A stretch of 64,000 nt of DNA from Pogonophryne albipinna (GCA_028583405.1 CM053246.1:7549605-7613604); one strand, 5' to 3'. Positions 11,816-23,829 are shown, counted from the first letter of the stretch. Numbers and translations are program-made. Notes: a model not told the origin generated them from the letters alone.

Positions 11816-12084
11816 ATAATGGTTTTGTTATTGTTTGTGACCCGCTCTATCGAAATCAGTCAAAAGCAGTGGCGAACCGTGTCTATCACAACTGGACCTT
11901 CTGTAGACACACACACACGCCGCCCCCCCTCCGCATTATAATGTCCGTCTTTTCACTGAATTGTCGTCTCGAAAAGGATACTCACAACAATTCCGCAACA
12001 ACTTCATCTTCACCTGTTGCACTTGTCATTTCAACGTTAAAAACAATAAAACGGCATGAATTGCTTCGTCGCATTCATCTAGAT

Positions 12085-13092
12085 CAGGGGTGGGGAACCT
12101 TTTTCCTCTCAAGGGCCATTTCAATTTTTACAATATCCTCAGAGGGCCGTACAAATTATTGACCTCTGCTTAAAAAAACTAAAATCATAGCCCATTCATT
12201 TCATTCTGTGCAAAGAAAAAGCAACCTCTTAATCCAGATATCTCACCATGACTCGCGTATGCATGCACGTGCACGATGTGGCGTGATCACCAAAACAGAA
12301 AGATATGGACACAAGATGTATGCAAATGTATTTAGTTTCCTATCCATGTGAACATGATTTAAGTGGGGGGGGGGGGACCTAACCTTTTTTTTTAAATGTT
12401 GAAGTTAAAAGCATCAATCTGGTGCACTTTGAGAGCAAAATTAGGAGATCTATGGAAACATCTCAACACCCATATGAAACAGAACTGGAAGCAGATTTAT
12501 TTTTCTTTATGAATATTTGACAAATCACACTCCTTTCAAACTGTATTCTTCTTTATTAATAACAACTTTTTTTTACTGTCATATAGTATTTTATACCGGT
12601 TTACTTTATTCTCTTATTATATATAAAGATGTACCTTTACCTCACTGGTTGTAGAAAAAGCTTCTTATATTCGTTAGCATAGCTAGCTAACCAGATGCTA
12701 ATAACAACAAAGTTATTGACTGTATGATCAGTATGACAGATGAACAGATCGCTGGGCTTACAACTAAAGACACAGACAGGCAGAAACTGCGGCATGTGTA
12801 CGGCTCCTTATGGGTACTGCAATTTCTGAAGTGCTGGAGTGGCGTTCTGGTGCTCTCCGTCAGAACTGCACCCCTGTCAGTCGAGACATATACCAAGTGA
12901 TGACACGTTAGGCTCGTGTTGTGTTCAAGGACCCTGACCTTGGCCAGGAAAAACAGGCACTCGCTTGTTTAGTTTTTTTGCGGTCTAGATTTCTTACATT
13001 TTTTTCTTTTTTGCGTGTGTTTATAAATTACCTCGAGGGTCGTACCAAATTGTCACGCGGGCCTTATACGGCCCGGAGGCTCCCCACCCCTG
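12085..13092. mobile_element. 1.0-kb non-autonomous hAT element
   Basis: The ends are CAGGGGTGGGGAACC and its near-complement CTCCCCACCCCTG. The exact 8-bp duplication atctagat lies at 12077-12084 and 13093-13100. The subterminal 'agggccgtacaaatt' pairs with 'cgtaccaaattgtcacgcgggcc' on the other side. The interior has no intact ORF. Confidence 0.92.
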
Positions 13093-15657
13093 ATCTAGAT
13101 CCTCTGTCTCGAGCCAGTTAACTAGCGGGCCTTCTAGAGTACCCTGGAACCGAGGGAAACTGAAAGAATACGCCCATTGGCTACAAATCAACATATGATT
13201 GGTTGATCAAACTGTCAGTCCAAACGTACGCTCTCATTCAGTGCAACGGCCAGGGCATTCGATCAAGGATGTAGAATACCTTGGTTGAAGGATATTCTAC
13301 CCAGAGACCCAGAACAAGATCTGATTGGTTGCTTTCTTTTCTAACACAAAACCACTGAAATGCGTATTGCATGGTCCGAGAAGGACAAACAAATCAACGT
13401 AACACTGTAATATTACAGATCAACAACACAGATACGATTCTCATCTAAATAGGCTTGCTTTCATTAATTCCTTTATTCAAAGCAATACTTCTTCTTGTGT
13501 GTATGTCATTGGGGATATGAATGCAGATATCTCAGACAGGAACTCATTATTTGCCAAGCATATGGCTCAGTTCTGTCAAGATAACAATTTCATATTGTCA
13601 AGCAAGGTGCTTTTGCCTACAGATAGGTATACCTACATTAGCGAGGCCTGGCATACTACGTCATGGCTTGATCATTGTATTAGTACAGCTGATGCGCATG
13701 CTTCACTTGAGTGTATGAGCATTCTGTATGGGACAGCAACGACTGATCATATACCTGTTGCTATGTCAATAAATGTCGAACATCTCCCTGGGCTAACCAG
13801 AAATGTAAATAGTGCTCAAACAGAAAAACTAGACTGGTCAACCCTTACAAAGGAAGACATTACATCCTATTATGCTCAGACGGATACATCCTTAACTAAT
13901 ATTCATCTACCTAGAGATGCAATTATGTGTAGTGATGTTAATTGTAAGGATGCAAAGCATAGGAGTGATATCTGCTCCATGTACAATGATATAGTAAGTG
14001 CTCTGTATGAAGGCAGTAAGCCTTACTACAAAAGTAACAATAAGACTCATAACATCAGGCCTGGCTGGAATAGGTATGTAGCTGAGTATCATGCTGAAGC
14101 CTGTGAAGCCACTAAATCATGGGCTATGGCAGGCAGACCCAGACAAGGGTCTGTATTTTAGTACAAGAAGCTTACTAATGCAAGATACAAGTATGCTATT
14201 CGCTTCATCTGTAAAAATGAGCAAGCCATGAGGGCCGATTCCATGGCTAAGAATTTGCTAAATAACAATGTTATGGATTTTTGGAAAGAAGTGAGGGCTA
14301 TTAATAACTGCAAAATATCTCTACCATGCACTGTTGACGGAATATCCGGAACAGACAACATTGTGGAGTTATGGCGACAGCATTATAGTACCTTATTCAA
14401 CTGTGTCCAAAGTGAACTGTATACGGTAGATGATATTGATAACAATGAGTCAATGGTGATAATGCCACATGAGGTGTGCCAAGCTATAAACAAGCTGTCG
14501 GACAACAAAGCAAGTGATGTAGATCATATTTCTGCTGAACATCTTAAATATGCCAGTGTAAAGATAGCTCCTCTTCTTTCTATTTGCTTTACTGCCTTTA
14601 TGAGTCATGGCTTGTTACCAGACTCAATGTTGTCTGTTCTGTTGGTGCCAGTTATTAAGGACAAAGCCGGTAAAGTGGGAAGCCTAGATAACTATAGGCC
14701 CATAGCATTAGCCAGCATATTGTCAAAAGTCCTAGAAAGAATTCTGCTGGACAGATTAGATGACTTTATTAACTCAACAGATAACAAGTTTGGCTTTAAG
14801 GCTAAACATGGCACTGATTTGTGTATATACGCCTTAAAGGAAATTGTCAACAAATATAGAGGTAATAACTCATCAGTTCTTATGTGTTTCATTGATGCTT
14901 CTAAAGCCTTTGATCGTGTTAATCATAGGAAGTTATTTGTTAAACTGAGTCAAAGAGGGATGCCCAAATACATTGTGAGAGTACTGGTATGGCCACCAGA
15001 CTATGCAAGTCAAATGGGGCAATAGGGTCTCAGCCCCATTTGGGGTTAGCAATGGTGTCAGACAAGGTGGAATTATGTCCCCAGTTCTTTTTAATCTTTA
15101 TATTGATGATCTGTCCAAGCGACTGAGAGCCTGTAATACTGGATGCATGATTGGTAGTACTCTAGTGAACCATATTATGTATGCAGATGATCTTGTTGTG
15201 CTGAGTCCATCTAGCGCTGGTCTTCAGCAGCTTCTTGCTGTTTGCACTGTGTATGGTGTGGAACATGACATCAAATACAACGCCAGTAAGAGTGCTGTCA
15301 TGATCTTTAGAACCAAAGAGGATAAATGTCTTAAATTTCCTGATTTTAAATTGTCTGATATTAATCTTAGTGTCTGTAATAAGTTAAAATATCTTGGACA
15401 CTTTATTACAGAACAAATGACAGATGATGAAGATATTTATAGGCAATGCCGCATGATGTATGCACAAGCAAACATTCTCCTACGTAAGTTTGGTGCATGT
15501 ACAGATGGAGTGAAGATGTCTCTGTTCAGAGCATATTGCACACCGCTCTATACGGCACATTTGTGGTCAAACTACAGAAAAGCAAGTTTACGGAAACTTC
15601 AAGTAGCTTATAATGATGCCATGAGAATATTGCTGAAGAGACCTCGATGGTCTAGTG

Positions 15658-17062
15658 CAGTGACCACCAACTGGCGGCCCGCGGGCCACATCCGGCCCGC
15701 CAGACATTCTCATCCGGCCCGCACGACGGGGATGACTGTGGCGTTGGCGGAGTGGTTACTGCGTTCGCCCCCCACCCATTTTTTTTTTACAACGTCTCGT
15801 GAGTAAGGTGCAGTACCGGAGTCCAACAGAGAGGCAGCAGCTGCGGGACAGTAGACTGCGTACTGCGAAACCTTCCCTTCCTTGAAGAAGAAGAAGTGAT
15901 CCTTCGTTGTGAAGACTGAAGAGTCTGCTTTGTGCGCTCCGCACCACAGCAGCAGCCCCGCTGCGACAGAGTCCAACAGAGAGGCAGGAGCTGCGGGACA
16001 GTAGCCGAGAAGCAGGGTTGGGTTGTAACGGAATATATGTAACGGCGTTACGTAATCAGAATACAAAAATCAAGTAGGCTAACTGTATTCAGCTGGCGTT
16101 ACATTTGAAAAACGAGTAATCTGATTACAGTTACTTTCGTAAACCTGAAGTGAATACATTTTGGAATACTTATTGGAATTATTGGTGGAAAAGTTTCCTC
16201 ACAAAATGTAATATTCATTACCGGCAGAACTGTGTGCACACTGCACGGCGCTGCAGCATGTCTGTGAGCGAGAGAGATGCAGCGTGTCTGTGAGCGAGAG
16301 AGAGATGCAGCGTTTCTGTGAGGCCCCGCAGATGAGAGAGAGATCTCTTTTAAAATATATTGAAAGTTAGAAACGGAGATGGTTAGATAAAATGTGCAAG
16401 ATAACGTTGATGTAGCATTTCTTTATTGTCGAAATGATGACATTTATAACGGGATCAAATCAAAGTGAATGGCCTGCTGCTGCTGAATGCATGGGGCAAG
16501 TGACTGGAACAAGTTTTAAAAGTTATTACATCGTTTCAGATAATAATAATAATGATAATTCATTCTATTTAGGGGCGCCTTTCAAAGCACCCAAGGACAC
16601 CTTACAATTCATAACATATTCTAAGGAAAGGTTTACAGTAGGAGAATGCAGTCCGGGTGATGTTTTTTATGTGGGGTGCAGATGAGAGGGAGCTGTCCAG
16701 AATGACACCAAGATGTTGTGTTTGAGTTCTTGATAAGCCATTAAAACAGTAAAACAAGTGTCTCCTGCTCACCAAAACATACCCATCTGTTATGGAAAAA
16801 GAAAGTATTCCAAAAGTATTCCAAAAGTATTCTAAAAGTAACCTGAACACGTTTTTAAGACACGTAACTGTAACTGTATTCTGATTACTTTCAGAGCATG
16901 TATTCAGTAATCAGTAACTGATTACATTTACAAAGTAACCCTCCCAACCCTGCCTAGAAGTGATCCTTCGTTAGCGTGAAGAGTCTGCTAACCCCCCCCG
17001 GCCCGCGATAGTGTCTATTGGATACATTTTGGCCCTTGGACAAATGTAGTTGGTGATCCCTG
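15658..17062. mobile_element. hAT MITE inserted in the LINE ORF
   Basis: The ends are CAGTGACCACCAACT and AGTTGGTGATCCCTG, with adjacent 'cggcccgc' blocks typical of hAT ends. The exact duplication gtctagtg sits at 15650-15657 and 17063-17070. The LINE frame continues across the insertion point. A second MITE (16013-16952) lies inside, and its flanks show two copies of a 'gtccaacagagaggcag' segment (15820 and 15970). Confidence 0.92.
16013..16952. mobile_element. hAT-like MITE, copy 1 ('gtaacggcgttacgtaat' family)
   Basis: The ends are CAGGGTTGGGTTGTAACGG and CCCAACCCTG, with subterminal alternation of 'gattac' and 'gtaac' motifs. The duplication is ccgagaag/cctagaag (one mismatch) at 16005-16012 and 16953-16960. 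A second copy in opposite orientation lies at 55871-56990. About 16600-16850 carries a minus-strand L2-like scrap (LGVILDSSLSSAPHIKNITRTAF). Confidence 0.88.
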
Positions 17063-17264
17063 GTCTAGTGCAAGTGAAATATTTGTGGCTGCAGGAGTCA
17101 ATACTCTACAAGCTGTTTTAAGAAATCTTATGTATAAATGTATTTTCCGGCTTAATGACTCTGATAATGAAATCCTCTTGGCCTTATCGAACATAAGGTA
17201 TAGTACTACACGCTACCAATCACAGCTGTAGAGACATTGGTATAGTTGTCTCTTTGTAGGACAC

Positions 17265-20204
17265 TAGGGATGTAACGATATACCGAATATCGCGGTATCG
17301 CGGTAAACAAATGGCTCAATACCGTCGTGAGACTGACAAAATCTACCGCGATATTACATGGTTCATTCCTCACCTTATTGGAAAAAACTGTACTGTTTGA
17401 ACAGCAGAGGGCGCCATAATACCAGTCAAGAAGACAGACTCCCATCATCCTTTGCGTGCAAGCAAGCGTGCTCTCACTCAGACCTAGCAAGAAGATGGAG
17501 AACGAAGTTGTAGACGAATGTGTTGACCAACAACTAAATAAAGAATGTGAAATTGAGGATGCTCCATTGAGTTTTAAAGCTGATGTGTGGCAGCATTTCG
17601 GTTTTCCCGTTTCAATAAATGACAATGGTGAAAAGCAAACGGAAAAACGCAAAACTATTTGCAAATCCTGCCGGGCAACGGTCAACTACAATTCTGGAAA
17701 TACATCGAACATGAGAAGTCATTTGTCAAATCGCCACCCAGAAAAGCTCCGACCACAACAACCTACTGTGAGTAAAAAGCGTAAGCCGGGCCAACTGACT
17801 CTGAAAGAAGTATTTGGAGCCCCACTTCCCCCTAACAGTCCAAGAGCTGAGGAAATAACAAGATGCATCGGTGAGTACATGGCAAAAGACTTAAGGCCGT
17901 TTTCTGTGGTCGACAACGGTGGATTTAGGAGGTTAGTTAACACGCTGGAGCCCAAGTATGCCATTCCATCACGGCCCTACTTTAGTCGAACAGTGTTACC
18001 AGCTCTGTACAAGGAGACAAAAGCTAAAGTGACACAGAGCCTCAAAGAAGCAGAGGGCATCTCAATAACCACAGATGGGTGGACTTCACGAGCTACGCAG
18101 AGCTATATTACAGTCACAGCTCATGTTATGACCAGCGAATGGGAAATGAAAAGTTTTGTCTTACAGACACGGCCTCTTTTCACATCACACACTGGACTCA
18201 ACATAGCTGAGGTGTTAAAATCTGCTGTTTTGGAGTGGGGGCTCAACATGACGAGCAACAACAATCAAGGCATTGCTGTCGTAACAGACAACGCACGGAA
18301 TATGGATGTAGCGGTGAGAGAGGCTGGATTTTCCCCACACATAAAGTGTTTTGCACACACTTTAAACCTCGCGTCAAAAGCGGGTTTGAACGTAAACCGG
18401 GCAAGCCGTCTGCTTGGTAGAGTGAGGCGTGTAGCTGCGTTTTTTCACCGCAGTTCAACTGCAACAGCTGTGCTGGCCACCAAACAGGGAATGTTAAACC
18501 TGCCAGCGCATAAACTGATCATGGATGTGGTCACAAGATGGAACAGCTCGCTTGACATGCTCGAGCACTACCTGGAGCAACAACAAGCAATCGCTGCAAC
18601 GCTACTGAGTGCTGAAGTCAGGCGCAACGCACGCGAGATAGACACTCTGGAACCAGTTGACATCACGGACGCCGAGGACATGGTTCGGCTTCTCTCACCG
18701 CTTAAAAAAGCAACCACCGTGCTGTGCGATGAGTCTCAACCTACAGTCTCTCTCATTGTGCCCCTCAAGCACATGATAGAACAAAGCATGGCACAGTGCG
18801 ATGTGGACTCCTCCACCATCGCCCAAATGAAGAGAGCCATACTGAAGGACTTCACAGACAGATACCAAGGGGAGCAAAACAAGTTTCTGCAAGAAAGCAC
18901 TGCGTTGGACCCCCGGTTCCGGAGCTTGCAGCAGCTAAATGAGAGTCAAAGGGAGGACGTTTTCAACAGGCTGAAGTTGAAAGCCACACAGATGCAGAAC
19001 CAGGTACATATTTAAATATTCTTTGTGTACTGTTTAGTTTAGTTTATTTATTTATAGTGTCGTGGACAGTCCCCATCGATGAACTGTCACAAAAACAGTA
19101 AATGGTGCAGCTTTAGCCGAATTTCCAGCTGTTGTCCCCGGCCAGATGGTAATAGACACCCTTAAAATTACAATATATCAACAGCATTAGTTATAAGAAA
19201 ATATATAAAATAAAATAAAAAGGAGGAAAGACAAGTAGATACCGGTGTGAGGATAAAAGAGAACAATAAACAACACACGTTTACTATATTATACAGTAAA
19301 TGTCACATATAGCACATCACAATCACATAACAGAAACGAGTCTGTCTGTGTAACTTGTTCAGATAAAGTATAAGTTGTGTGTATGTATCTGTTGTTTTTG
19401 TGAAAAGAAAGATAAGACATTTAGGACGTTTTTTTTCTACCTCTGCTTGCTTGCACAGAACCATAGTGAAACAGAAGGGGAAAGAGCAGCTGTGCCGCAC
19501 ACAGCACATGACGCTGATAAGGAACAATCTACTCCTTCCAAAAAGACAGCACTCGAAGATCTCCTTGGGGAGTCTTTCAGTAAAGAAGTGCCATGCGCAC
19601 AGCATAACGCTGGTATCGAGGCTGAAATTGACTTGTACCGCAAAGCGACCTCTATCTTACTCTCTGACTGTCCTCTCAAGTGGTGGAGAGACAGTGCAAA
19701 GCTTTACCCACTACTGTCACCCATGGCCAAAGCATATCTCTCTGTCCCAGCCACGTCTGTACCAAGTGAGAGAGTTTTTTCCACAGCAGGGGATATTGTA
19801 AACGCCCAAAGATCCCAGCTTCTACCTGGAAATGTGGACATGCTCATCTTCCTGAAAAAAAACCTGTCTGATTAGTGAGAGTGAGTTAGTGAGTTTGAGT
19901 TGAGTTACTTGAAATTTATTTTTATTATATTGCAGGCTCTGATTATTGAATTTCCTTGTTTATTTGCACAAAGAAAATGCCTACTTTGTTAGTATGTAAA
20001 AAAACACTGGTTTGTTCTTGTTCCAGTCTGTTACTGTCACTTTGTTTTTGACACGTTAAATGTACTACTATACTAAAATGCTATTCAAATCAGTTTTATT
20101 ATTTAATAAAAAAAAATATTTCAAGTAAAAAATTTTTTTTTTTACCGTGGACTTGTTATCGCGATATTATCGTACCGTGAGTATTTGATACCGTTACATC
20201 CCTA
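17265..20204 (+). mobile_element. Apparently complete autonomous hAT transposon (BED-type)
   Basis: The ends are TAGGGATGTAACGATAT and its near-complement CCGTTACATCCCTA, and both subterminal regions are rich in 'atcgcggtatcgcgg'-type motifs. The exact 8-bp duplication taggacac lies at 17257-17264 and 20205-20212. The 2.94-kb body contains one spliced transposase gene without stops. Length, ends and coding capacity all match an autonomous hAT. It sits inside the 3' end of the LINE, so it is younger than that insertion. Confidence 0.93.
17495..19875 (+). CDS. hAT transposase, ZBED-like, 641 aa in two exons
   Basis: This enzyme would bind the element ends and catalyse cut-and-paste transposition in the nucleus. 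Exon 1 is 17495-19003 (503 codons) and exon 2 is 19459-19875 (138 codons plus stop). The junction CAG|GTACAT ... GCACAG|AAC is phase 0 and is preceded by a pyrimidine tract. Domains: BED finger at about residues 29-84 (VWQHFGFP; ligands C56, C59, H76, H81), catalytic Asp in ITTDGWTS (D194), second Asp in VVTDNARNM (D265), C-x2-H in KCFAHTLNL (C285, H288), the TRWNS motif, and the C-terminal dimerisation region with CPLKWW and PSERVFSTAGDIV (Glu near 607). The start ATG at 17495 is chosen over 17456 because MENEVVDEC begins the acidic leader typical of these proteins. No stop or frameshift was seen, so it may be active. Confidence 0.9.
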
Positions 20205-20524
20205 TAGGACACTGATTTAAATTATTCTTAAACTATGAATTCTTTTTATGCTGTGTATGTAATTTATTATATGTAATGTCTTGTCTTTTATCTGGGCCCT
20301 GAGTCTGTAATAAAGTTTTCATTCATTCATTCATTTTATATACATTTTATTTATATAATGAAATCGATTTTTAGTTTGTTTTATCTGAGTGTTCCAAGGT
20401 ATTCTCTGAATACCTTGAAGGCCCTGACGGTTCGCCACTGGTAAAAAGTCGCAACGGCTCATTTAAAAAATAAACGTGGATTTGTGTAAAAAAACTAGTT
20501 TTTCAGGATTCGGTGTTTTGTTTA

Positions 20525-20835
20525 ATTTTAAATAAACAAAGTCTTGGCTTTCAGAATATGAATCTGTTATTGCCAAAATCTCACGATAAATACGTTTTTA
20601 AAGCTTGTAAAGGGAAGAAGAGGCACCTCTCAATTCGCACCCTGCTCTTCCGCAGCACCGCTCCCCCTCCCTCCGCTGAAATTAAGTAAAGGCGTATAGT
20701 AATCATAGATAACACAGCAGGGTCCGGGACAGTTTGTTTTCATCTGTTTTCAAATAAACAAAGTATTGGCTTTCAGAATATTAAACTTGTTTCGGCAAAT
20801 TAAGATGATAAATACAACTTTGAAGCTTGTAACGG
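20525..20835. repeat. Diverged direct repeat pair in the second-level element
   Basis: 'aaataaacaaagtcttggctttcagaatat...ttgttattgccaaaat...agcttgtaa' at about 20530-20610 recurs as 'aaataaacaaagtattggctttcagaatat...cttgtttcggcaaatt...agcttgtaa' at about 20752-20832. The copies lie 220 bp apart and differ by scattered substitutions. Nothing coding was seen. Confidence 0.6.
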
Positions 20836-21309
20836 CATAATTACAAGCGGAGAACGGACTAATGTAACATCACAGCAAGCATAACAACACCCGGTGTGTC
20901 TTGTGAGTGTTTCCGCGGTACACAAACACAAACGCAAAAATACACAAACACACACACACTCGCAAGCTTCCCCCAGACCAGTAATACAAACGAAAATGTG
21001 TCTTCGGATCAATGTGACTGATTTCGATAGAGCAAGTCACATTTGGTTTAGGCACGAAACATACTACCAGTAGAAAAACATTGCTTTCAAAATCGCTCTG
21101 TGTCGAATCAATAGATTATATTTTGTGACTATAACATGAAATGCCGTGAGACTGGGTTGAATTACAACAGTGAGTGCTTCATCCTCTGAACACCACAGGA
21201 TGGCGACTGTAACGCACATATTAACATAGGTACGCTCCTCTGAAATGATTGTCCCCTGCAATTATTATTATCCCTCATCGAGTTCGCTATTCAGCTTGCT
21301 AACGTTAGC

Positions 21310-22100
21310 TTAAAGGTCCCATGTCATGGCCATTTCCACTGATCATAATTCCATTGTTGAGGTCTACTAGAATAGAATTATACTGTGCAATTTTCCAAAC
21401 TCACATTGGTTTCGCATACAGCATCTCTGTAAAGTATGTGTATTCACTCTCTCCACTAAACGGCTCGTTGCAGCTCTTGCCCCCCCCCTCCCTGTGAGCC
21501 CAGTGTGCTCCGATTGGTCGGGACGTTGTGAATCGCGCTGAGCTCCGTGGAGGTGTGATTTCCTTGTTTAGCGATACACAGCCAAACTCATCCTGAGCAG
21601 ACACAAAGTCACAGCCAAAGTAAAAACAATAAGTGTGGCTTGATATTGAGTAAGAAAAAGGTTGATAAACGCTGTGAGAATGGGTCTGCAGAGAGAATTT
21701 TGCCGCGATCCCAACTGTCTGTTATCAGCCTGCAGCCAGGGAGGAGAAATCAGCAGAGCTGCTTGCACTGAGTCTGTGAGGAAGTCCGTGGATTGGTCAA
21801 TTTGGACCAATCAGCGGGGGCTTAACGTAACGGCTCCGCGGACGTAACGTAACGGCTCCACGGATTGGTCCATTTTGTTCCGGGGACGACATGACATCAT
21901 GATGTACCCGGAAGAATCAAATGGACAGTGACGTATCTCCAACGAGGCGTTTTGGGGAGGTATTTTCTGTGTTAGAGTTTTACTCGCTACATGGTGTACT
22001 TTGAGGGTTTTGACTCTGCAGACCGTTTACATGCATAAAAACCTTCATAACACACAAGGGGACGGGTAATAACCGGAAAAGCATGACATGGGACCTTTAA
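21310..22100. mobile_element. TTAA-flanked miniature transposon (piggyBac-like)
   Basis: The left end is TTAA-AGGTCCCATGTCATGGCC and the right end is GCATGACATGGGACC-TTTAA. A near-perfect terminal inverted repeat with TTAA at both edges is the signature of piggyBac-type insertions. There is no transposase. Internal 'gattggtc' motifs occur on both strands. Confidence 0.85.
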
Positions 22101-22625
22101 ACAAACGTAACATGCAACGTTAGCCTAATCTAAAATGCTCTACTACGGCGTACCTTTCATGTGGCTCGTCAGCGCAGACTCTCCCATTGTTATTTGTTGC
22201 AAACTTTGTAGGAGGCTACTCGTGGGCTTGACCCTCGTCTTAGCCATGCCTTGTATTTGTCTTCTGCTAGCCAACGCTCGTTGAAACTCCAACCTCCTGG
22301 CATATTGTCATCTATCACTCTCATCAGAATGCCCAGGTCACACGTAACACAAACACTTGCAGGTCACGCGCATAGCTCGGGAAGGCCGGAGCAGAGCTGT
22401 TTTATGTAAAAGCGAAGCAATTAAGCGCGCTCCGACTTCTTTATTTTCGTCTCATCTAAAAAGTGAAGTAAAGCATTTACAATTTCAAGCACTTTATCCC
22501 AAATATAAGCACCATGCCCAAAATTCAAGCACTTTTCAAACCTTGAAAACACCTCGTACAATTTCAAGCATTTTCAAGGATTTCCAGCACCCGTGGGAAC
22601 CCTGCCTTTTATTCTCTTCACTTTT

Positions 22626-23480
22626 TTGCACTGGCACAGGGGTCGGCAACCTTTTTGAAGTGCCATTTAAAAAAATAATTGTGATCAGTGTGCCGACGAT
22701 CGTGAACTCAAGGAGGGAGGGGCTCAACGCTCCAATAGTATGACGCTACGGCCTCGCAGACTGCAGTTTCTGGCCCGCAGTCTCTGACCCGCAGTTTCTG
22801 ACCCGCAGTTTCTGGGCCCTTCTTCTCTTTTTTAATGGCGGATCGCAAACAGCTTTTAGTTGCATACCGCCACCTACTGTACATGAGTGTGTATCACCAT
22901 GTCATTCCATCTCTAATAAACAAAATAACGAAAACTAAAATAACTAAAATAAGAAACCATAAATAAAACAAAACAATCATCCATAATTTATTCTAACCTA
23001 CTTTTAGATTATTTTACCTATCCCAGTTTCTCTCAGAAAGGTAAACAGTGCCTTTCTGGTAACCACACTCCCTCTCTGCCTCAATCACTTTATCCTTTAG
23101 TTTTTCTCTTTCAATTTAATAAAACATGTTCCACATTTCCCTTACCTCCACACTTCTGTTTCTTTCTTTATAAATATTGATTGTGATTGTCTTTTGAACT
23201 TTATGATACTATTTGCCTTTCTCCCACCTTTTCTGCCAGATGTCCATCCCTTTCTTCTTAATTACTGCTTTTCCTTCTCCTTAGTTGAACTGGTAATGTT
23301 ATTTCCTTTTGTAATGTACTTTTTGCTAATTTATCACCACACTCGTTCCCTTTCACCCCCTCATACACACTAGTTCCCTTTCACCCCCTCATGCACACTC
23401 GTTCCCTTTCACCACCTCATGCAGGCACCCAGCAGAACTGAAGATCTATACCGCCTCTGTGAAGTCTTAACAGGCTATGA
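22626..23480. repeat. hAT end fragment and simple repeats, no gene
   Basis: CAGGGGTCGGCAACCTTTTTG near 22628 is a hAT-type terminus like those at 30605 and 35384, but I found no partner. At 22768-22816 a 15-bp unit (tctgacccgcagttt) repeats about three times. The rest of the stretch is AT-rich and non-coding. Confidence 0.5.
23338..23430. repeat. 33-bp minisatellite, about three units
   Basis: The unit 'cactcgttccctttcaccccctcatgcaca' repeats three times with small changes (Cc/ac, tac/tgc). It is a short non-coding array. Confidence 0.8.
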
Positions 23481-23619
23481 TTAATTTCTATGAGTATGTC
23501 TTCTCTGGCAGTTGATGTTGACTGTATGCTTTTTTAAATGGATAATGAATCTGTGCATATAACCACCATATCTGGTCTGACTTCTTCCACCCACTGTAAT
23601 CCTATTATTACTGCCAGCA

Positions 23620-23770
23620 TTTCTGCTAGGGCCAGCCGCTGCGAAAGCTCGATGCCCTCGGGTTTTAAGCCTGGTCTTAGGCACTATCAACAGCAGCTGA
23701 TCAGCCGACCTTAAGGCTCTGCCTGGGGTGTAGCGATGGAGGAGTTCGGCTATATGGGGCATTCTACCGA
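23620..23770 (-). mobile_element. LINE ORF2 tail fragment (L2/Rex-like)
   Basis: On the minus strand the peptide IAELLHRYTPGRALRS is followed by ADQLLLIVPKTRLKTRGHRAF. This is the conserved C-terminal block of fish L2/Rex-type ORF2 proteins. Only about 45 residues remain; the sequence then becomes unrelated. Confidence 0.65.
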
Positions 23771-23829
23771 ATTTGTGCAAAGTGCAGTCCCACAACAAGA
23801 AAAACTATTTAACAAGTATTCAGACATAG

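Larger units (their letters stand above)
13430..17231 (+). pseudogene. LINE ORF2: AP endonuclease C-terminus plus reverse transcriptase
   Basis: The protein would nick target DNA and reverse-transcribe the element RNA. Visible endonuclease motifs are VIGDMNAD, SWLDHCI and TTDHIPVA. RT motifs follow in order: NYRPIALASI, FGFKAKHGTD, FIDASKAFDRVNH (motif A), GVRQGGIMSPVLFNLYIDDL, MYADDLVVLSPS (catalytic YADD) and KLKYLGHFI. Disruptions are an in-frame TAG at 14159-14161 (frame continues with YKKLTNARYKYA), a small deletion that shifts frame near 14985-14990, and the 1.4-kb hAT insertion at 15658. After that insert the C-terminus resumes at 17071 (EIFVAAGVNTLQAVLRNL) and ends at 17231. It is dead. 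RTE-like placement rests on motif flavour and tail, so it is tentative. Confidence 0.82.
13400..20335 (+). mobile_element. RTE-like non-LTR retrotransposon, 5'-truncated and multiply interrupted
   Basis: It is a single LINE on the plus strand whose parts lie at about 13400-15657, 17071-17264 and 20213-20335. It begins inside the endonuclease domain and ends in 'gtctgtaataaagttttc' plus an attc repeat, an RTE-type tail. The two gaps are hAT insertions with exact 8-bp duplications (gtctagtg and taggacac). The 5' limit is approximate. Confidence 0.8.
11867..20440. mobile_element. Third-level hAT element in the nest
   Basis: The left end is CAGTGGCGAACCGT and the right end is ACGGTTCGCCACTG, a perfect 14-bp inverted pair. 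They are flanked by gtcaaaag (11859-11866) and gtaaaaag (20441-20448), an 8-bp duplication with one mismatch. Inside remain a short open stretch (about 11941-12084 resuming at 13101) and three later insertions: a hAT MITE, a LINE and an autonomous hAT. Confidence 0.8.
10616..21159. mobile_element. Second-level inverted-repeat element in the nest
   Basis: The left arm from 10616 (caaccaagtctcacggcatttc, then gttatagtcac) matches the complement of the right arm ending at 21159 (caacccagtctcacggcatttc). The similarity continues inward for several hundred bases. For example, 'gctctatcgaaatcagtc' at about 11842-11860 pairs with 'gactgatttcgatagagc' at about 21014-21033, once an L2 insertion in the left arm is allowed for. 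'aattac' lies close outside both ends, a possible target duplication. Confidence 0.6.
9501..22604. mobile_element. Outer DNA transposon of a nested stack, ends 13.1 kb apart
   Basis: The left end is CAGGGTTCTTACACC followed by 'ttcaagcacttttcaagcattttcaagc'-type motifs. The right end is their complement, closing with GGGAACCCTG and preceded by several 'tttcaagca' repeats (22470-22580). The six bases cctttt occur directly outside both ends (9495-9500 and 22605-22610), consistent with a target duplication. Most of the 13 kb comes from later insertions. Whether both ends belong to one ancestral element is an inference from the repeats and flanks. Confidence 0.6.
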
